From assembly GCA_019744975.1 (NCBI GenBank), contig JAIETP010000025.1, positions 124,001 through 188,000 of the forward strand: a stretch of 64,000 bases of DNA, written 5' to 3'. Positions 35,273 to 43,317 of the stretch are shown here, piece by piece. The DNA comes from Burkholderiales bacterium. Lineage in GTDB: Bacteria > Pseudomonadota > Gammaproteobacteria > Burkholderiales > SG8-41. Position 1 is the first letter of the stretch; every line of letters begins with the position of its first letter. A program made the position numbers and the translations under genes. Under the pieces are notes generated by a model. It had not been told where the DNA came from. It made no database searches and saw only the letters and a list, made by a program, of their open reading frames with translations.

Positions 35273-35286
35273 ACCTGCAGGGTGGT

Positions 35287-36219
35287 TCAAGCCTGTTGCA
35301 CAAGATTGAGCAGGCGCCCCGTATCCAGTGTGCGCGCCTGCGCCTGCATCTCCGGCAGATAACGGGCCTGCAGGTTTTTGGCTTCACCCAGCATGTCGTT
35401 GAAGGCGTCACGCAGCATCTGCGTGCTCAGCGTACGACCGCCGCTGTAGTAGTGGCGCGCGACATGGCCCAGCGCATAGGTGCTGGCGAAACTCATGCCG
35501 GAACTGACCGCCTGTTTGCCGAGACCGCCGAGCAACCCGCCGCCGACGCCGCGCAGCAGTCCGCCAAACAGTTTGCGTCCGGCCTGTTCCAGGTACTGCG
35601 AGGTCAGGCCCACGCCGGCCGTGGCGAGGAAATCCTTGATGTGACCACGGTCGAGTTCGTAACCGTAGGACTTGCCGATGCGGTAAACCAGTTTCATCTG
35701 CAGCGGGATGATCGCCATCGTCGCCAGCGATTCGGGCAGCAGTTCAATGGCGCCGTTGAGAATGGATGCATTAAGTATGGCCTTGTCCATTTCTTCGCGG
35801 GTCATGGTCGAGGCGGCGGTGACTGCGACTGCGGGAGTGACTGGTACATTGGCAATCGCTTCCGCCTGTGCGCTGAAAGTGTTTGCCTGGCCCGCGTCGA
35901 GGCCCAACGCGCTGCGCAGCGATTCCAGAAACGCCTGTTCCGCAGGCGACTGCGCGCCGTCGGCGTCGCAGACGCAGACCGCCATCTCGAACGCGAGCTG
36001 GCGCGACTCCGCGGTGTCCAGTGCCGCCACAACGGCCGGCAGCGATGTGCGTTTGAGCAGCACGTCCTGGACGAGTGCGGAAATATTGATTGCCGTCTGA
36101 CCGGCAAGGGTCTCGGCAATGTTTTTGACTTCAGCGCGTTCGCGCTCGTGTTTGCTGCCGTCGGCGAATGCGGCCATCAGGCATACGGTCAGTACGGCTT
36201 TTTGCTGCTGTTCATTCAT
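35287..36219 (-). CDS. TerB-like and DUF697 domain protein
   Basis: A 310-residue protein. The first 125 residues look like a TerB domain (all-helical, with AAFADGSKHERERAEVKNI and CDADGAQSPAEQAFLESL, each acidic and metal-binding-like). Residues about 150-270 look like the DUF697/YcjF region (ILNGAIELLPESLATMAII, KSYGYELDRGHIKDFL, GLTSQYLEQAGRKLFGGLL), with a Gly-rich hydrophobic hairpin that may enter the membrane. ATG 36219 (MNEQQQKAV) is chosen over an upstream frame. Related proteins take part in envelope stress or tellurite responses, but the function is unproven. Confidence 0.8.
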   Translation of the reverse strand: MNEQQQKAVLTVCLMAAFADGSKHERERAEVKNIAETLAGQTAINISALVQDVLLKRTSLPAVVAALDTAESRQLAFEMAVCVCDADGAQSPAEQAFLESLRSALGLDAGQANTFSAQAEAIANVPVTPAVAVTAASTMTREEMDKAILNASILNGAIELLPESLATMAIIPLQMKLVYRIGKSYGYELDRGHIKDFLATAGVGLTSQYLEQAGRKLFGGLLRGVGGGLLGGLGKQAVSSGMSFASTYALGHVARHYYSGGRTLSTQMLRDAFNDMLGEAKNLQARYLPEMQAQARTLDTGRLLNLVQQA

Positions 36220-36289
36220 GATGGATTTTTCCTGTTGTCGGGAACGCAGCTTGGGCAATGCGCGGCGCAACAAGTTCCGCGCTGCGGGT

Positions 36290-37096
36290 TCAGCCCGGAC
36301 GTGCCGCAGTCAGTCCGCCGTCGACCACCAGCTGGGTCGCGGTGATGTAACGCGCCTCATCGGAAGCCAGGAACAATATGGCGTGGGCGCTATCCCAGGC
36401 GTCGCCCATGCGGCCGATCGGTACCGCAGCGTGACGTTTGGCGACGAGATTGGCCGCGGCTTCGGGGCCGAGTTGTTTCATCAACCGCTCTTCGACCAGC
36501 GGTGTGTGCATGGTGCCGAGCACCACCATATTGCAGCGGATGCCTTTTTTGACATAGGCAATGGCGGTGGCACGGGTGAAACCGAACAGTCCGGATTTGG
36601 TCGCGCTGTAGGCGATATGTACACGGCCATCGACCTGGTGGGCGAAGCCGGCCACGGAAGATACATTGACGATGGCGCCGCTGCCCTGTTTTTCCATCAC
36701 CGGCAGCACGTGTTTGCAGCCGAGGAAGGCGGTCTTGAGATTGTGATCAATCTGACTGTCCCAGACCTCCTCGCTCATGCTCACCGGATCGCCGGGCGCC
36801 GAACCGCCGACGTTGTTGATCAGGATGTCGATGCGGCCGTATTTTTTGATGCAGGCATCGACCGCGGCTTTGACTGAATCCGAGTCGGTCATATTGCAAA
36901 CATGACTTGTGCAGTCGCCGCCTTCCTTGGCGATGATCGCGCGCGTGGTTTCCACCGCTTCTGCGTTGAGGTCGGTGCCGAAGACCTGCGCGCCCTGACG
37001 TGCCAGCAACACGGCGGCGGCCTTGCCGTTACCCCAACCCGCGCCGATGCTGCCTGCGCCGGTGACGAATGCAACCTTGCCTTTCAGACTCAACAT
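36290..37096 (-). CDS. SDR-family oxidoreductase
   Basis: Short-chain dehydrogenase of 268 residues. The cofactor motif is unusual, TGAGSIGAGWGNGKA (usual TGxxxGxG), with an acidic end of strand 2 in GTDLNAEAVE, which favours NAD. INNVGG, the Ser in VNVSSVAG and YSATKSG (catalytic Tyr-x-x-x-Lys) are present. Substrate unknown. It stands alone between the TerB-like gene and the hemP cluster. Confidence 0.9.
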   Translation of the reverse strand: MLSLKGKVAFVTGAGSIGAGWGNGKAAAVLLARQGAQVFGTDLNAEAVETTRAIIAKEGGDCTSHVCNMTDSDSVKAAVDACIKKYGRIDILINNVGGSAPGDPVSMSEEVWDSQIDHNLKTAFLGCKHVLPVMEKQGSGAIVNVSSVAGFAHQVDGRVHIAYSATKSGLFGFTRATAIAYVKKGIRCNMVVLGTMHTPLVEERLMKQLGPEAAANLVAKRHAAVPIGRMGDAWDSAHAILFLASDEARYITATQLVVDGGLTAARPG

Positions 37097-37196
37097 GCTG
37101 GTTCCCTTTTTGGTTTTTGTGCCGAGGCCGGATTATTACCTGCATTGCGCGGCAGGTCATCCCGTCACCTTGTGGAACGGGCAGGGCAGGCAGTGT

Positions 37197-37460
37197 TTAG
37201 TGCGACAGCCGATCCAGCAGTTCCAGCGCGATGTATTCCCAGCCCAGCGTGCCGTCGATCAATGCCGAGAGCAGGCCGACCGCGAATAGTACCGTCGCAG
37301 TCAGCGCAAATCCGGACGGTCGCGATATTGGTTGACGTGAGGCGGGTTGACGTGAGGCGGGTTGACGTGGGGTGGCTTGACGCGAAGCGGCTTGACGTGA
37401 ATCGGCTTGACGTGAAGCGGCTTGACGTGAAGCGGCTTGACGTGAAGCGGCGCGCTGCAC
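37197..37460 (-). CDS. Small membrane protein with SRQAA-type repeats
   Basis: From a GTG at 37460, eight bases after the preceding stop, 87 residues are read. The first half is a tandem array of SRQAA-like five-residue units (15-base DNA units), and the second half has one hydrophobic span, FALTATVLFAVGLLSALID. The gene is the fourth of the Fur-controlled hemP run. I do not recognise a family. Because the 15-base repeat is open in several frames, the correct frame is inferred from spacing and from the membrane span. Confidence 0.5.
   Translation of the reverse strand: MQRAASRQAASRQAASRQADSRQAASRQATPRQPASRQPASRQPISRPSGFALTATVLFAVGLLSALIDGTLGWEYIALELLDRLSH
37332..37451. repeat. 15-base tandem repeat, eight copies
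   Basis: Eight consecutive units of TTGACGTGAAGCGGC with small variations (GAGGCGG, GGGGTGG, CGAAGCG, TGAATCG). Unit length is a multiple of three, giving five-residue protein repeats without frame change. Confidence 0.93.
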
Positions 37461-37468
37461 GGCCGGGG

Positions 37469-37711
37469 TCAGTGACAGGATCCGCCGGGCGGCTGCATGC
37501 CGGCGGTCTGTTGCATCGTGGATTCCTGGTCATGCGCGGGCAGTGCCGCGAGCGCGCGGCTCAGCGTGTCGCGCAGGTCGTGCAGCGCCACCGGTTTCAT
37601 GCGCAGCGTGAAGGCGCCGATGTGCAGATGCATGATTTCGCAGCCCGCGCAGTGTTCGATTTCAGCGACCAGTCCGCTGGATAATATTCTTCTGTTGGAA
37701 GGGTTGTGCAT
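37469..37711 (-). CDS. Small hypothetical protein in hemP cluster
   Basis: An 80-residue protein starting MHNPSNRRILSSGLVAEIEH, with the Cys-containing CAGCEIMHLHIGAFTLRMKP and a helical stretch LHDLRDTLSRALAAL. Small proteins with an LHLxIGxxTLR core are, as I recall, found beside iron-uptake genes in Betaproteobacteria; no function is established. ATG 37711 follows the previous stop by seven bases and is preferred to GTG 37741, which overlaps the preceding gene. CxxC and HLH could bind iron or haem, which is only a suggestion. Confidence 0.62.
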   Translation of the reverse strand: MHNPSNRRILSSGLVAEIEHCAGCEIMHLHIGAFTLRMKPVALHDLRDTLSRALAALPAHDQESTMQQTAGMQPPGGSCH

Positions 37712-37718
37712 GGTGTTT

Positions 37719-37964
37719 TCAGTGCTGTACTGCGTTGCCACAGGCGATGTGTTGCCACTGTGGCATCAGCGTATTCGCCAGTTTCTGCAGTGCCAGCGAT
37801 GAGCCGTCGCTGCAGGATTGCGACAGGCGAGCAAGTTGTTCGGCGATGGCGTGGGCAAGCAGCGGGCAGGGGCGGCGTGCATAGTGCGACATCAGCTGCA
37901 GGGTTGCTGCGGCGGAATGGCCGGGATCGTGTGTATCTGCGGGATTTTGCGGGACGGTGTTCAT
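37719..37964 (-). CDS. Small hypothetical protein in hemP cluster
   Basis: An 81-residue protein, MNTVPQNPADTHDPGHSAAA then a mostly helical body with LLAHAIAEQLARLSQSC and LANTLMPQWQHIA. No signal peptide, membrane span or known domain is visible. It lies between hemP (117 bases upstream) and the CAGC-containing small gene, on the same strand, and probably belongs to the Fur-regulated transcript. Confidence 0.58.
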   Translation of the reverse strand: MNTVPQNPADTHDPGHSAAATLQLMSHYARRPCPLLAHAIAEQLARLSQSCSDGSSLALQKLANTLMPQWQHIACGNAVQH

Positions 37965-38081
37965 GTGGAGTCTCCGGGGCTCGTGTGGATGGGAGCTGGC
38001 GACCGAGCAGGAGGGCTCTTGGGCTGGCGGGGATTATTCGGCCGTAATGCTTCGGGCCGTAGTGCGGCTGCTGCAGCGGGC

Positions 38082-38273
38082 TTATTTGGTCAGGATCAAT
38101 CCGCCTTTGCTGGTGGCGCGCAGGGTGTAGACCGCGCCTTTGTGCGCAATGCGCAGCAGGCCTTGATCGCCGAGCAGGCGCATGCTGTTGATTTCCGCTG
38201 CGGCGGCACTGTCGGTGGTTTGTGCAGCAGGTGGTGGTGTGACCACGGCGACACTGTTTTCGGTATGTGGCAT
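38082..38273 (-). CDS. hemP: Hemin uptake protein HemP
   Basis: A 63-residue protein whose second half, RLLGDQGLLRIAHKGAVYTL followed by RATSKGGLILTK, matches the HemP family (usual end YRLRxTRxGKLILTK). HemP is a small cytoplasmic protein linked to haem and siderophore uptake and acts as an activator of haem-receptor genes in Burkholderia. The ATG at 38273 follows a textbook promoter covered by a Fur box, so expression should rise under iron starvation. Confidence 0.86.
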   Translation of the reverse strand: MPHTENSVAVVTPPPAAQTTDSAAAAEINSMRLLGDQGLLRIAHKGAVYTLRATSKGGLILTK

Positions 38274-38291
38274 GGTGTAGCCCCTTTATTA

Positions 38292-38310
38292 AATGAGAAT
38301 GATTATCAAT
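38292..38310 (-). promoter_or_regulatory. Fur box of the hemP operon
   Basis: Minus strand ATTGATAATCATTCTCATT is a good match to the Fur consensus (GATAAT repeats in 7-1-7 layout). It overlaps the -10 box of the hemP promoter, so Fur with iron would block RNA polymerase. Confidence 0.82.
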
Positions 38311-38336
38311 ATAGACACTCATCCGGAGGCTGTCAA
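38308..38336 (-). promoter_or_regulatory. Sigma-70 promoter of hemP
   Basis: Minus strand has a perfect TTGACA (38336-38331), 17 bases, and TATATT (38313-38308). The start codon lies 35 bases beyond the -10 box. Confidence 0.82.
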
Positions 38337-38354
38337 CAGCGATCTGCGGACGTA

Positions 38355-38379
38355 AAAAAGCGCCCGGGCGGGCGCTTTT
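38355..38379 (-). terminator. Rho-independent terminator of the CMD-family gene
   Basis: AGCGCCC/GGGCGCT stem with a GGGC loop, flanked by A and T runs, just after the stop of the gene ending at 38397 and before the hemP promoter. The A and T runs make it usable in both directions. Confidence 0.85.
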
Positions 38380-38396
38380 CAAGAAGAGGGGCGGGC

Positions 38397-39044
38397 TCAA
38401 GCCGTCTTTTTTGCCGGGGGTTTTTTTGCCCAGTAATCCGGTGAAGCCTTGGTCCTGGCCAGGGCTTCGGCTGTTTCGTAACCCGGAGCCATCGAGGCCG
38501 CGGTGCCGGCCATGACCTGATGGTGGTCAATGTTGAGCAGGCGCAGCCAGCTTTGCTGGCCCAGCGTCAGGCCGATGGCGCAGCCGAGTTCCACCAGCTC
38601 CGGTTCGTTGAAATGCTGGTACATGCGCTCCCAGAACGCGTCATCGGTTTCGGTACGCCAGACGATGGCTTCGGCATAGGCCAGTGCGGCTTTTTGCCGT
38701 TCGTTGTATTTGACTGATTTCTCGAAATTCATCAGGTCATCGACCTGCGCTTCGTTGACGCCGGCCTCGACACCCTTGATCGAACGCTGGTTGCCGCAGA
38801 ATTCGCAGACCACTGAGCGCGATACATAAATGCGGCAGACCTCCTTGATCGCGTGGTCGAGCACGCCGTTGCGGAACACGTCATCCCAGGCATTGGCAAA
38901 AAACCAGAAGCAGGCGGGGACATGCGCGCGCACCGCCGAGCTTTCCGGGCGCGGCGTGCCGGCGCGGGCGCAGCGTTCCATCTCGGTGCGCATTTCGGGG
39001 GTCATCTGGTCCAGCGGAATGTAGCTGATGCGTTGTTTGGGCAT
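38397..39044 (-). CDS. Carboxymuconolactone decarboxylase/AhpD-like protein
   Basis: A 215-residue all-helical protein. The CMD/AhpD core carries the redox pair CEFCGNQRS near residue 80, preceded by IKEVCRIYVSRSVV, and a second family helix RQKAALAYAEAIVW. In AhpD the CxxC reduces peroxiredoxins; in related proteins the role is unknown. The end is Lys/Pro rich (AKKPPAKKTA). It lies downstream of no obvious partner and is followed by its own terminator. Confidence 0.84.
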   Translation of the reverse strand: MPKQRISYIPLDQMTPEMRTEMERCARAGTPRPESSAVRAHVPACFWFFANAWDDVFRNGVLDHAIKEVCRIYVSRSVVCEFCGNQRSIKGVEAGVNEAQVDDLMNFEKSVKYNERQKAALAYAEAIVWRTETDDAFWERMYQHFNEPELVELGCAIGLTLGQQSWLRLLNIDHHQVMAGTAASMAPGYETAEALARTKASPDYWAKKPPAKKTA

Positions 39045-39077
39045 GGGTGTTTCCTCCCTGACAGATATTACCGCGGA

Positions 39078-40286
39078 TCAGCTTTTTACCGGTTCCGCAC
39101 TGATGGTCGGTTTCAAGACCGCGCACAGCGGCAGCACGAACAATATCGCGATGCCCATCATTATCACGGCATTGGCGATGCCGATATGGTCACCGGCCAG
39201 TCCGTACGCCAGCGGCGCGGCAATGCCGCAGATCGAGCCCAGTGTGTAAAACAGGCCGAAGGCGCGCGGCAGGCGAGGTTGATCAACCAGATCGCCGATG
39301 GTGGCGTAGAGCACCGAAGAGGTGCCCTGCAGCGCGATGCCGATCAGCGGCAGCAACAGGAAGGCGGCCATGCCGGGCAGCGCCACGGCGCAGAGAATGC
39401 CGGCGCCGGTGGCGACTTCGGTGAGAATGATGGTGCGGATGATGCCGACACGTTCAGCGAGCAGGCCGCAGGCGTATTTGCCGGCCATGCCGCCGACGAG
39501 GATCAGCGGCACGGACAGCGCCGCCCAGCCGGTGGACAGGCCTTTGTCGATCATCAGGAAGGCGATCAATGTCAGAAAACCGGTGCGGGTGCTGCTGTCG
39601 ATGATTTCAATCAGGCATAAGGCGCCAAAGCCGCGTTTGTTGCGGATGCCCCAGCCGCCACTCAATGGTGTGGTATTCGTGCCGTGGTTCTCTGTTGCGG
39701 TGATTGCGCTGTTGCCGGCGACCCAGAACAGCACTGCGGCCGCCGTCGCCATGCCGGCGATGCCGTAGAACACCACCGGCCCCTGCCAGGACAGTCCGCC
39801 CAGCAACAGCAGGCTCAGCAGTCCGCCGAAGGCAAACTTGCCGACGTCGCCAAACAGGTTGTAGGTGCCCAGCGCGGTGCGGCGTCCGGCTTCCGGATAA
39901 GCGTTGGAAATGATGGTTGAACACAGGGGGTGCTGCACGGCCGAGCCGAGTCCGGCAAAAAACAGCGCGACCAGGATCATCCAGAAAGCGGAGGCATGAT
40001 TCACATCAATCAAGGCGAGACCGACAAAGGCCGCGCCGGCAATGAAAGTGCCAACGGCCAGCAGATTGCGTTCGCCAAAACGTTCGGCGACCAGTCCCGC
40101 CGGAATCTGGAATGCCGCCATCGCAGTGCGGTGCGCCGCGCGTATCATGCCGACCTGTGTCAGCGACAGGCCGAAAGTCTGCGCCAGCAGCGGCAGCAGC
40201 ACGTAGGTGAGGTCGGACAGGCCGTCGTGCAGTGTATGGGCTGCGCAGCAGGCGCTCAGTGCGCGTTTCGGGCTGGATGTCCTCAA
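39078..40286 (-). CDS. MFS transporter, fosmidomycin-resistance-like
   Basis: Major facilitator protein of 402 residues with twelve spans. The start, HTLHDGLSDLTYVLLPLLAQ and SLTQVGMIRAAHR, resembles Fsr-type exporters, and GLVAERFGERNLLAVG is the loop 2-3 motif. A loop at mid-protein (ATENHGTNTTPLSGGWGIRN) joins the halves. The exported compound cannot be told. It lies 34 bases upstream of the CMD-family gene on the same strand. Confidence 0.86.
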   Translation of the reverse strand: MRTSSPKRALSACCAAHTLHDGLSDLTYVLLPLLAQTFGLSLTQVGMIRAAHRTAMAAFQIPAGLVAERFGERNLLAVGTFIAGAAFVGLALIDVNHASAFWMILVALFFAGLGSAVQHPLCSTIISNAYPEAGRRTALGTYNLFGDVGKFAFGGLLSLLLLGGLSWQGPVVFYGIAGMATAAAVLFWVAGNSAITATENHGTNTTPLSGGWGIRNKRGFGALCLIEIIDSSTRTGFLTLIAFLMIDKGLSTGWAALSVPLILVGGMAGKYACGLLAERVGIIRTIILTEVATGAGILCAVALPGMAAFLLLPLIGIALQGTSSVLYATIGDLVDQPRLPRAFGLFYTLGSICGIAAPLAYGLAGDHIGIANAVIMMGIAILFVLPLCAVLKPTISAEPVKS

Positions 40287-40371
40287 GGTTTGGCGTCTGT
40301 TTTAATGATCATTTCGCCCAGCATGCCACAAGCGGGGCGGGGCGTTGCCAGTCGCCTGCGGTATCTTTGGT

Positions 40372-40401
40372 TTGTTGCAATAAAGTTTGTTGCCATAAAA
40401 T
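40372..40401 (+). promoter_or_regulatory. Candidate sigma-70 promoter for the small membrane protein
   Basis: TTGTTG (40372-40377), 18 bases, TAAAAT (40396-40401). Transcription would start near 40408, close to the ATG at 40426; no strong ribosome site is seen. Confidence 0.35.
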
Positions 40402-40425
40402 CGGCGTTTTAATCCCGCATTGATC

Positions 40426-40677
40426 ATGACCATCATCATTTACCTGGTTTCCGCGGTGTTTTTCCTGCTCGCTGCCGCACTGGTGTTTACCTGGTGGCAG
40501 CGTCGTCATCCCGGCGCGCTGTTGCTGGCGGCAACTTATGCCATGGCAGCCGCACTGGCGCTCATGCTCCATGCCTGGTGGCCGCTGGTGATCGGGTTTT
40601 TGTCGGCGTGGTCATTGCGCCTGATGGGGCTGGATCCCGGTGCGGAGCCCGGCGGCAAAAAAGACCCGCCTGCCTGA
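40426..40677 (+). CDS. Small two-span membrane protein
   Basis: An 83-residue protein (MTIIIYLVSAVFFLLAAALV) with two or three hydrophobic helices and a hydrophilic tail GAEPGGKKDPPA. I do not recognise the family. ATG 40426 is favoured over TTG 40420. It is isolated between two minus-strand genes and has a weak promoter match upstream. Typical coding composition supports it as real. Confidence 0.55.
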   Translation: MTIIIYLVSAVFFLLAAALVFTWWQRRHPGALLLAATYAMAAALALMLHAWWPLVIGFLSAWSLRLMGLDPGAEPGGKKDPPA

Positions 40678-40693
40678 GCCGGTGGTACGCGCA

Positions 40694-41665
40694 TTATTCG
40701 GGTTTCAGATTCGCCTTGCGCGCAACCTCCCGCCATTTGCTGATTTCCGTATCCAGATATTTTGCGAATCCCGCCGAAGTCGTGGTTTCCGGTTGCAGGC
40801 CCTGAATCAATAAGGCATCGCGTACCTGGGGTGTGCCGATGGCGGTGATGAACTCCTTGTTCAACCGTTCGATCATCGTACGCGGGGTTTTTGTCGGGGC
40901 GAATACCGCCAGCCACAGCGTGACCTCGAAATTCTTCACGCCGGATTCCTGCACCGTTGGCACTTCTGGCAGCGCCGGCGCACGTTTCGCGCTGGTCACT
41001 GCCAGCGCGCGCAGTTTTCCCGAGCGCACATGCGGCAACACCGGGGCCATGGTGCCAAACTGCAGTTCGATGCGCCCGGCGATGGTGTCGACCACGGATT
41101 GCGCCGAACTCTTGTAGGCAATCGGCGTGATCTTGATGCCGGTCAGATTGGACAGCAGTTCGCCGCCCAAGCGGGCCATGCTGGTGTCGCCGACCGTTGT
41201 GTAGCGGATTTCTCCCGGTTTTGTGCGTGCCAGTGCGATCAGTTCCTGCATGTTGTTGGCGGCGACTCCCGGATGCACCGCCAGGATGTATGGCAGGTGG
41301 CCGATCAGCGTGATCGGTACAAAATCGCGTTGCGGGTCATAACCCAGCTTCGGGTTCAGTACTTTGGCCAGCGCATGGGTGCTGGTGGTGCCGCCCGCCA
41401 GCGTGTAGCCGTCGGGTGCTGCGCGTGCACCGACTTCGGCGCCGATCGTGCCGCCGGCCCCGGCGCGGTTGTCGATGACAACAGGCTGGCCCAGTGATTC
41501 GGCCATACGCGGTGTGATCACACGCACGGCGGCATCGACGGAGCTGCCGGCGGGGAATGGAGCAACCAGGCGGATCGGACGGTTGGGCCAGTTGTCGGCG
41601 GCCAGCACGGAAAATGAATGGCCGGCGAGCAGCGCGGTGGCGAGGATCAGTGAGGTCTTGTTCAT
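40694..41665 (-). CDS. Bug/TctC-type periplasmic solute receptor
   Basis: Bug receptor of 323 residues. The signal peptide SLILATALLAGHSFSVLA is followed by NWPNRPIRLVAPFPAGSSVD and a variant of the usual loop, PIAYKSSAQSVVDTIAG. The gene shares four bases with the upstream hydroxyacid dehydrogenase gene, so it belongs to an operon with that gene, a CMD-like gene and the large HyuAB gene. It may bring in a hydantoin, lactam or 2-hydroxy acid, but this is inference. Confidence 0.91.
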   Translation of the reverse strand: MNKTSLILATALLAGHSFSVLAADNWPNRPIRLVAPFPAGSSVDAAVRVITPRMAESLGQPVVIDNRAGAGGTIGAEVGARAAPDGYTLAGGTTSTHALAKVLNPKLGYDPQRDFVPITLIGHLPYILAVHPGVAANNMQELIALARTKPGEIRYTTVGDTSMARLGGELLSNLTGIKITPIAYKSSAQSVVDTIAGRIELQFGTMAPVLPHVRSGKLRALAVTSAKRAPALPEVPTVQESGVKNFEVTLWLAVFAPTKTPRTMIERLNKEFITAIGTPQVRDALLIQGLQPETTTSAGFAKYLDTEISKWREVARKANLKPE

Positions 41666-42744
41666 GGCAGCTTTTTCTCCAGCCCGGTGATCAGGTCGGT
41701 GATGTCGTCCAGTGCATTAAAACGCGGCTGGGCGGCGATATGCGGGGTGATCAGCACGTTGTTGAATTGCAGCAGTTCGTCGTCATCACGGCCCGGCGCT
41801 TCATACAAGGGGTCGAGCGCGAAACCACCGAGGTGGCCGGAGCGCAGCGCGGCGATCAGCGCATCACGATCAACGATTTCCGGGCGCGAGATGTTGATCA
41901 GTCGCGCACCCGGTTTCATTCGCGCGAGACGCATGGCATTGAACAGATGGCGGGTGTTGGCGTTGCCGGGCAGGCAGATCACCAACCAGTCGCTGGTTTC
42001 GAGCAGGGTATCAAAGTCGGCATAGTGTACGTGGTGCGCCGTTTCCACGTCCTCCGGCTGGCGCGTGCGCTGGTGATAGAGGATGTTCATGCCGAAGGCC
42101 GCGGCGCGGGTCGCCACTTCGCGACCGATTTCGCCGAGGCCGACGATACCCAGCGTGGTCTCGTGGAGCAGACGGATGCCGGGCACACGTGCCCAGTTGG
42201 AATTCGCGGTATGCCGGCGGTCGTAGGTGCGCGGCGAAAATCCGGCGGCCTGCAGGGACGCCGTGCTGATGCGGTTGATGGTCCGCTGCAGCTGGCGCGA
42301 CAGTCCGAGCATCAGTGCGATGCTGTGTTCGGCGCAGGCGATGTTGGCGCGGCGGCGTATGGTCAGTACGGGGATCTTGCGTACGGCGCAGGCGGCAACG
42401 TCAATGTTATTGGGGATGGCGCCGTATTTCTGCACTGCGCGCAGCCGCGGTGCCGCGGCCAGTTCGGCGGCACCGAAGGGCAGTGATTCCATGACGGCAA
42501 AATCGGCATCAGCCAAGGCATCGCGCAGCGCTTCGCTGCTGTCGACCAGACGCACCTCGGCTGGAAACAGCTTGGGCAGGCGGCCACGCAGCCGGCGCAG
42601 CCAGCCCTCGAAATCCGGCAGGTCGTGGGCAAAAAAATCGGCAAAGGCTGCGATACGTTCCGGATCCGTCGCTGGATCGAGGATCACGCTGATCAGGCGC
42701 AGAAAGGGGTCATCTTCGACAGCCAGTCGCGCTTTGGTCGTCAT
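41662..42744 (-). CDS. D-2-hydroxyacid dehydrogenase family protein
   Basis: NAD-binding 2-hydroxyacid dehydrogenase, 360 residues, with a somewhat longer N-terminus than the paralogue at 25878. The Rossmann motif is TTLGIVGLGEIGREVATRAA; the catalytic Arg is in INISRPEIVDRDAL, an acidic residue follows in ALDPLYEAPG, and the His in ITPHIAAQPR. It overlaps the CMD-like gene upstream and the Bug gene downstream by four bases each, so the three are translationally coupled. Confidence 0.88.
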   Translation of the reverse strand: MTTKARLAVEDDPFLRLISVILDPATDPERIAAFADFFAHDLPDFEGWLRRLRGRLPKLFPAEVRLVDSSEALRDALADADFAVMESLPFGAAELAAAPRLRAVQKYGAIPNNIDVAACAVRKIPVLTIRRRANIACAEHSIALMLGLSRQLQRTINRISTASLQAAGFSPRTYDRRHTANSNWARVPGIRLLHETTLGIVGLGEIGREVATRAAAFGMNILYHQRTRQPEDVETAHHVHYADFDTLLETSDWLVICLPGNANTRHLFNAMRLARMKPGARLINISRPEIVDRDALIAALRSGHLGGFALDPLYEAPGRDDDELLQFNNVLITPHIAAQPRFNALDDITDLITGLEKKLP

Positions 42745-43271
42745 GATTGTGGTGTTTCAGATTCGATGCGCAGTGCGCGCGCGACGCGGGTATGCATGTT
42801 GTAGGCGCCGGCGAGCACGGTGATTTCAACCACGGCCTGATCGTCGAAGTGGCGCTGCAGCTCATTGTGCAGCGTGTCGGGAACATTGATCTGCTGGGTC
42901 ATGGCATCGATCCAGGCGAGGGCGGCGCGTTGCGGCTTGCTGAACAGCTCGCTGTTTACCCAGTCACCGAGTGCTGCAATCTGCTCCGTGCTCAATCCCG
43001 CCTGCAGCGCATGGCTGGCGCCGTGGATGCGCGCCTGGTATTCGGCGCCGTTGAGGATGGAGACGCGGAGGATGATCATTTCCCGCAGCGCCGGATCCAG
43101 AGTGGTCTTGTAACGCACGACACTGTTGAAATCGAGCCAGCCGGCGGCGATGGCCGGGCTGTTCATCAATACGCGATAGAGGTTGATCAGCTTGCCGCGC
43201 TCTTTTTTGACGCGCGTTATGAACGGAGCGAGGTCGCTGCGCTCCTCGCCGATCAGCGGTACACGGGCCAT
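42741..43271 (-). CDS. CMD-family protein lacking the Cys pair
   Basis: A 176-residue carboxymuconolactone decarboxylase-like protein. DPALREMIILRVSILNGAEY continues QARIHGASHAL: the helix that in AhpD holds CxxC here reads GAEYQARIHG, so no thiol redox activity is expected, as in the decarboxylase-type branch. The His after it (ARIHG) is retained. It overlaps the dehydrogenase gene by four bases and follows the HyuAB gene by 46. Confidence 0.84.
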   Translation of the reverse strand: MARVPLIGEERSDLAPFITRVKKERGKLINLYRVLMNSPAIAAGWLDFNSVVRYKTTLDPALREMIILRVSILNGAEYQARIHGASHALQAGLSTEQIAALGDWVNSELFSKPQRAALAWIDAMTQQINVPDTLHNELQRHFDDQAVVEITVLAGAYNMHTRVARALRIESETPQS

Positions 43272-43317
43272 GGGGAACCTGTTAAGAAGTTTTGTTTTTA
43301 ATGATTTGTTGTTTTTG

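Noticed and set aside
37332-37451. Array considered as an origin iteron set or CRISPR
   Set aside because: Units are 15 bases without spacers, no replication gene is near, and the array is in a coding frame of the hemP cluster.
36902-37684. Plus-strand frame with VDVRR/LDVKR repeats
   Set aside because: The repeats are the 15-base units read in another frame; the frame opposes the SDR gene and the Fur-controlled small genes.
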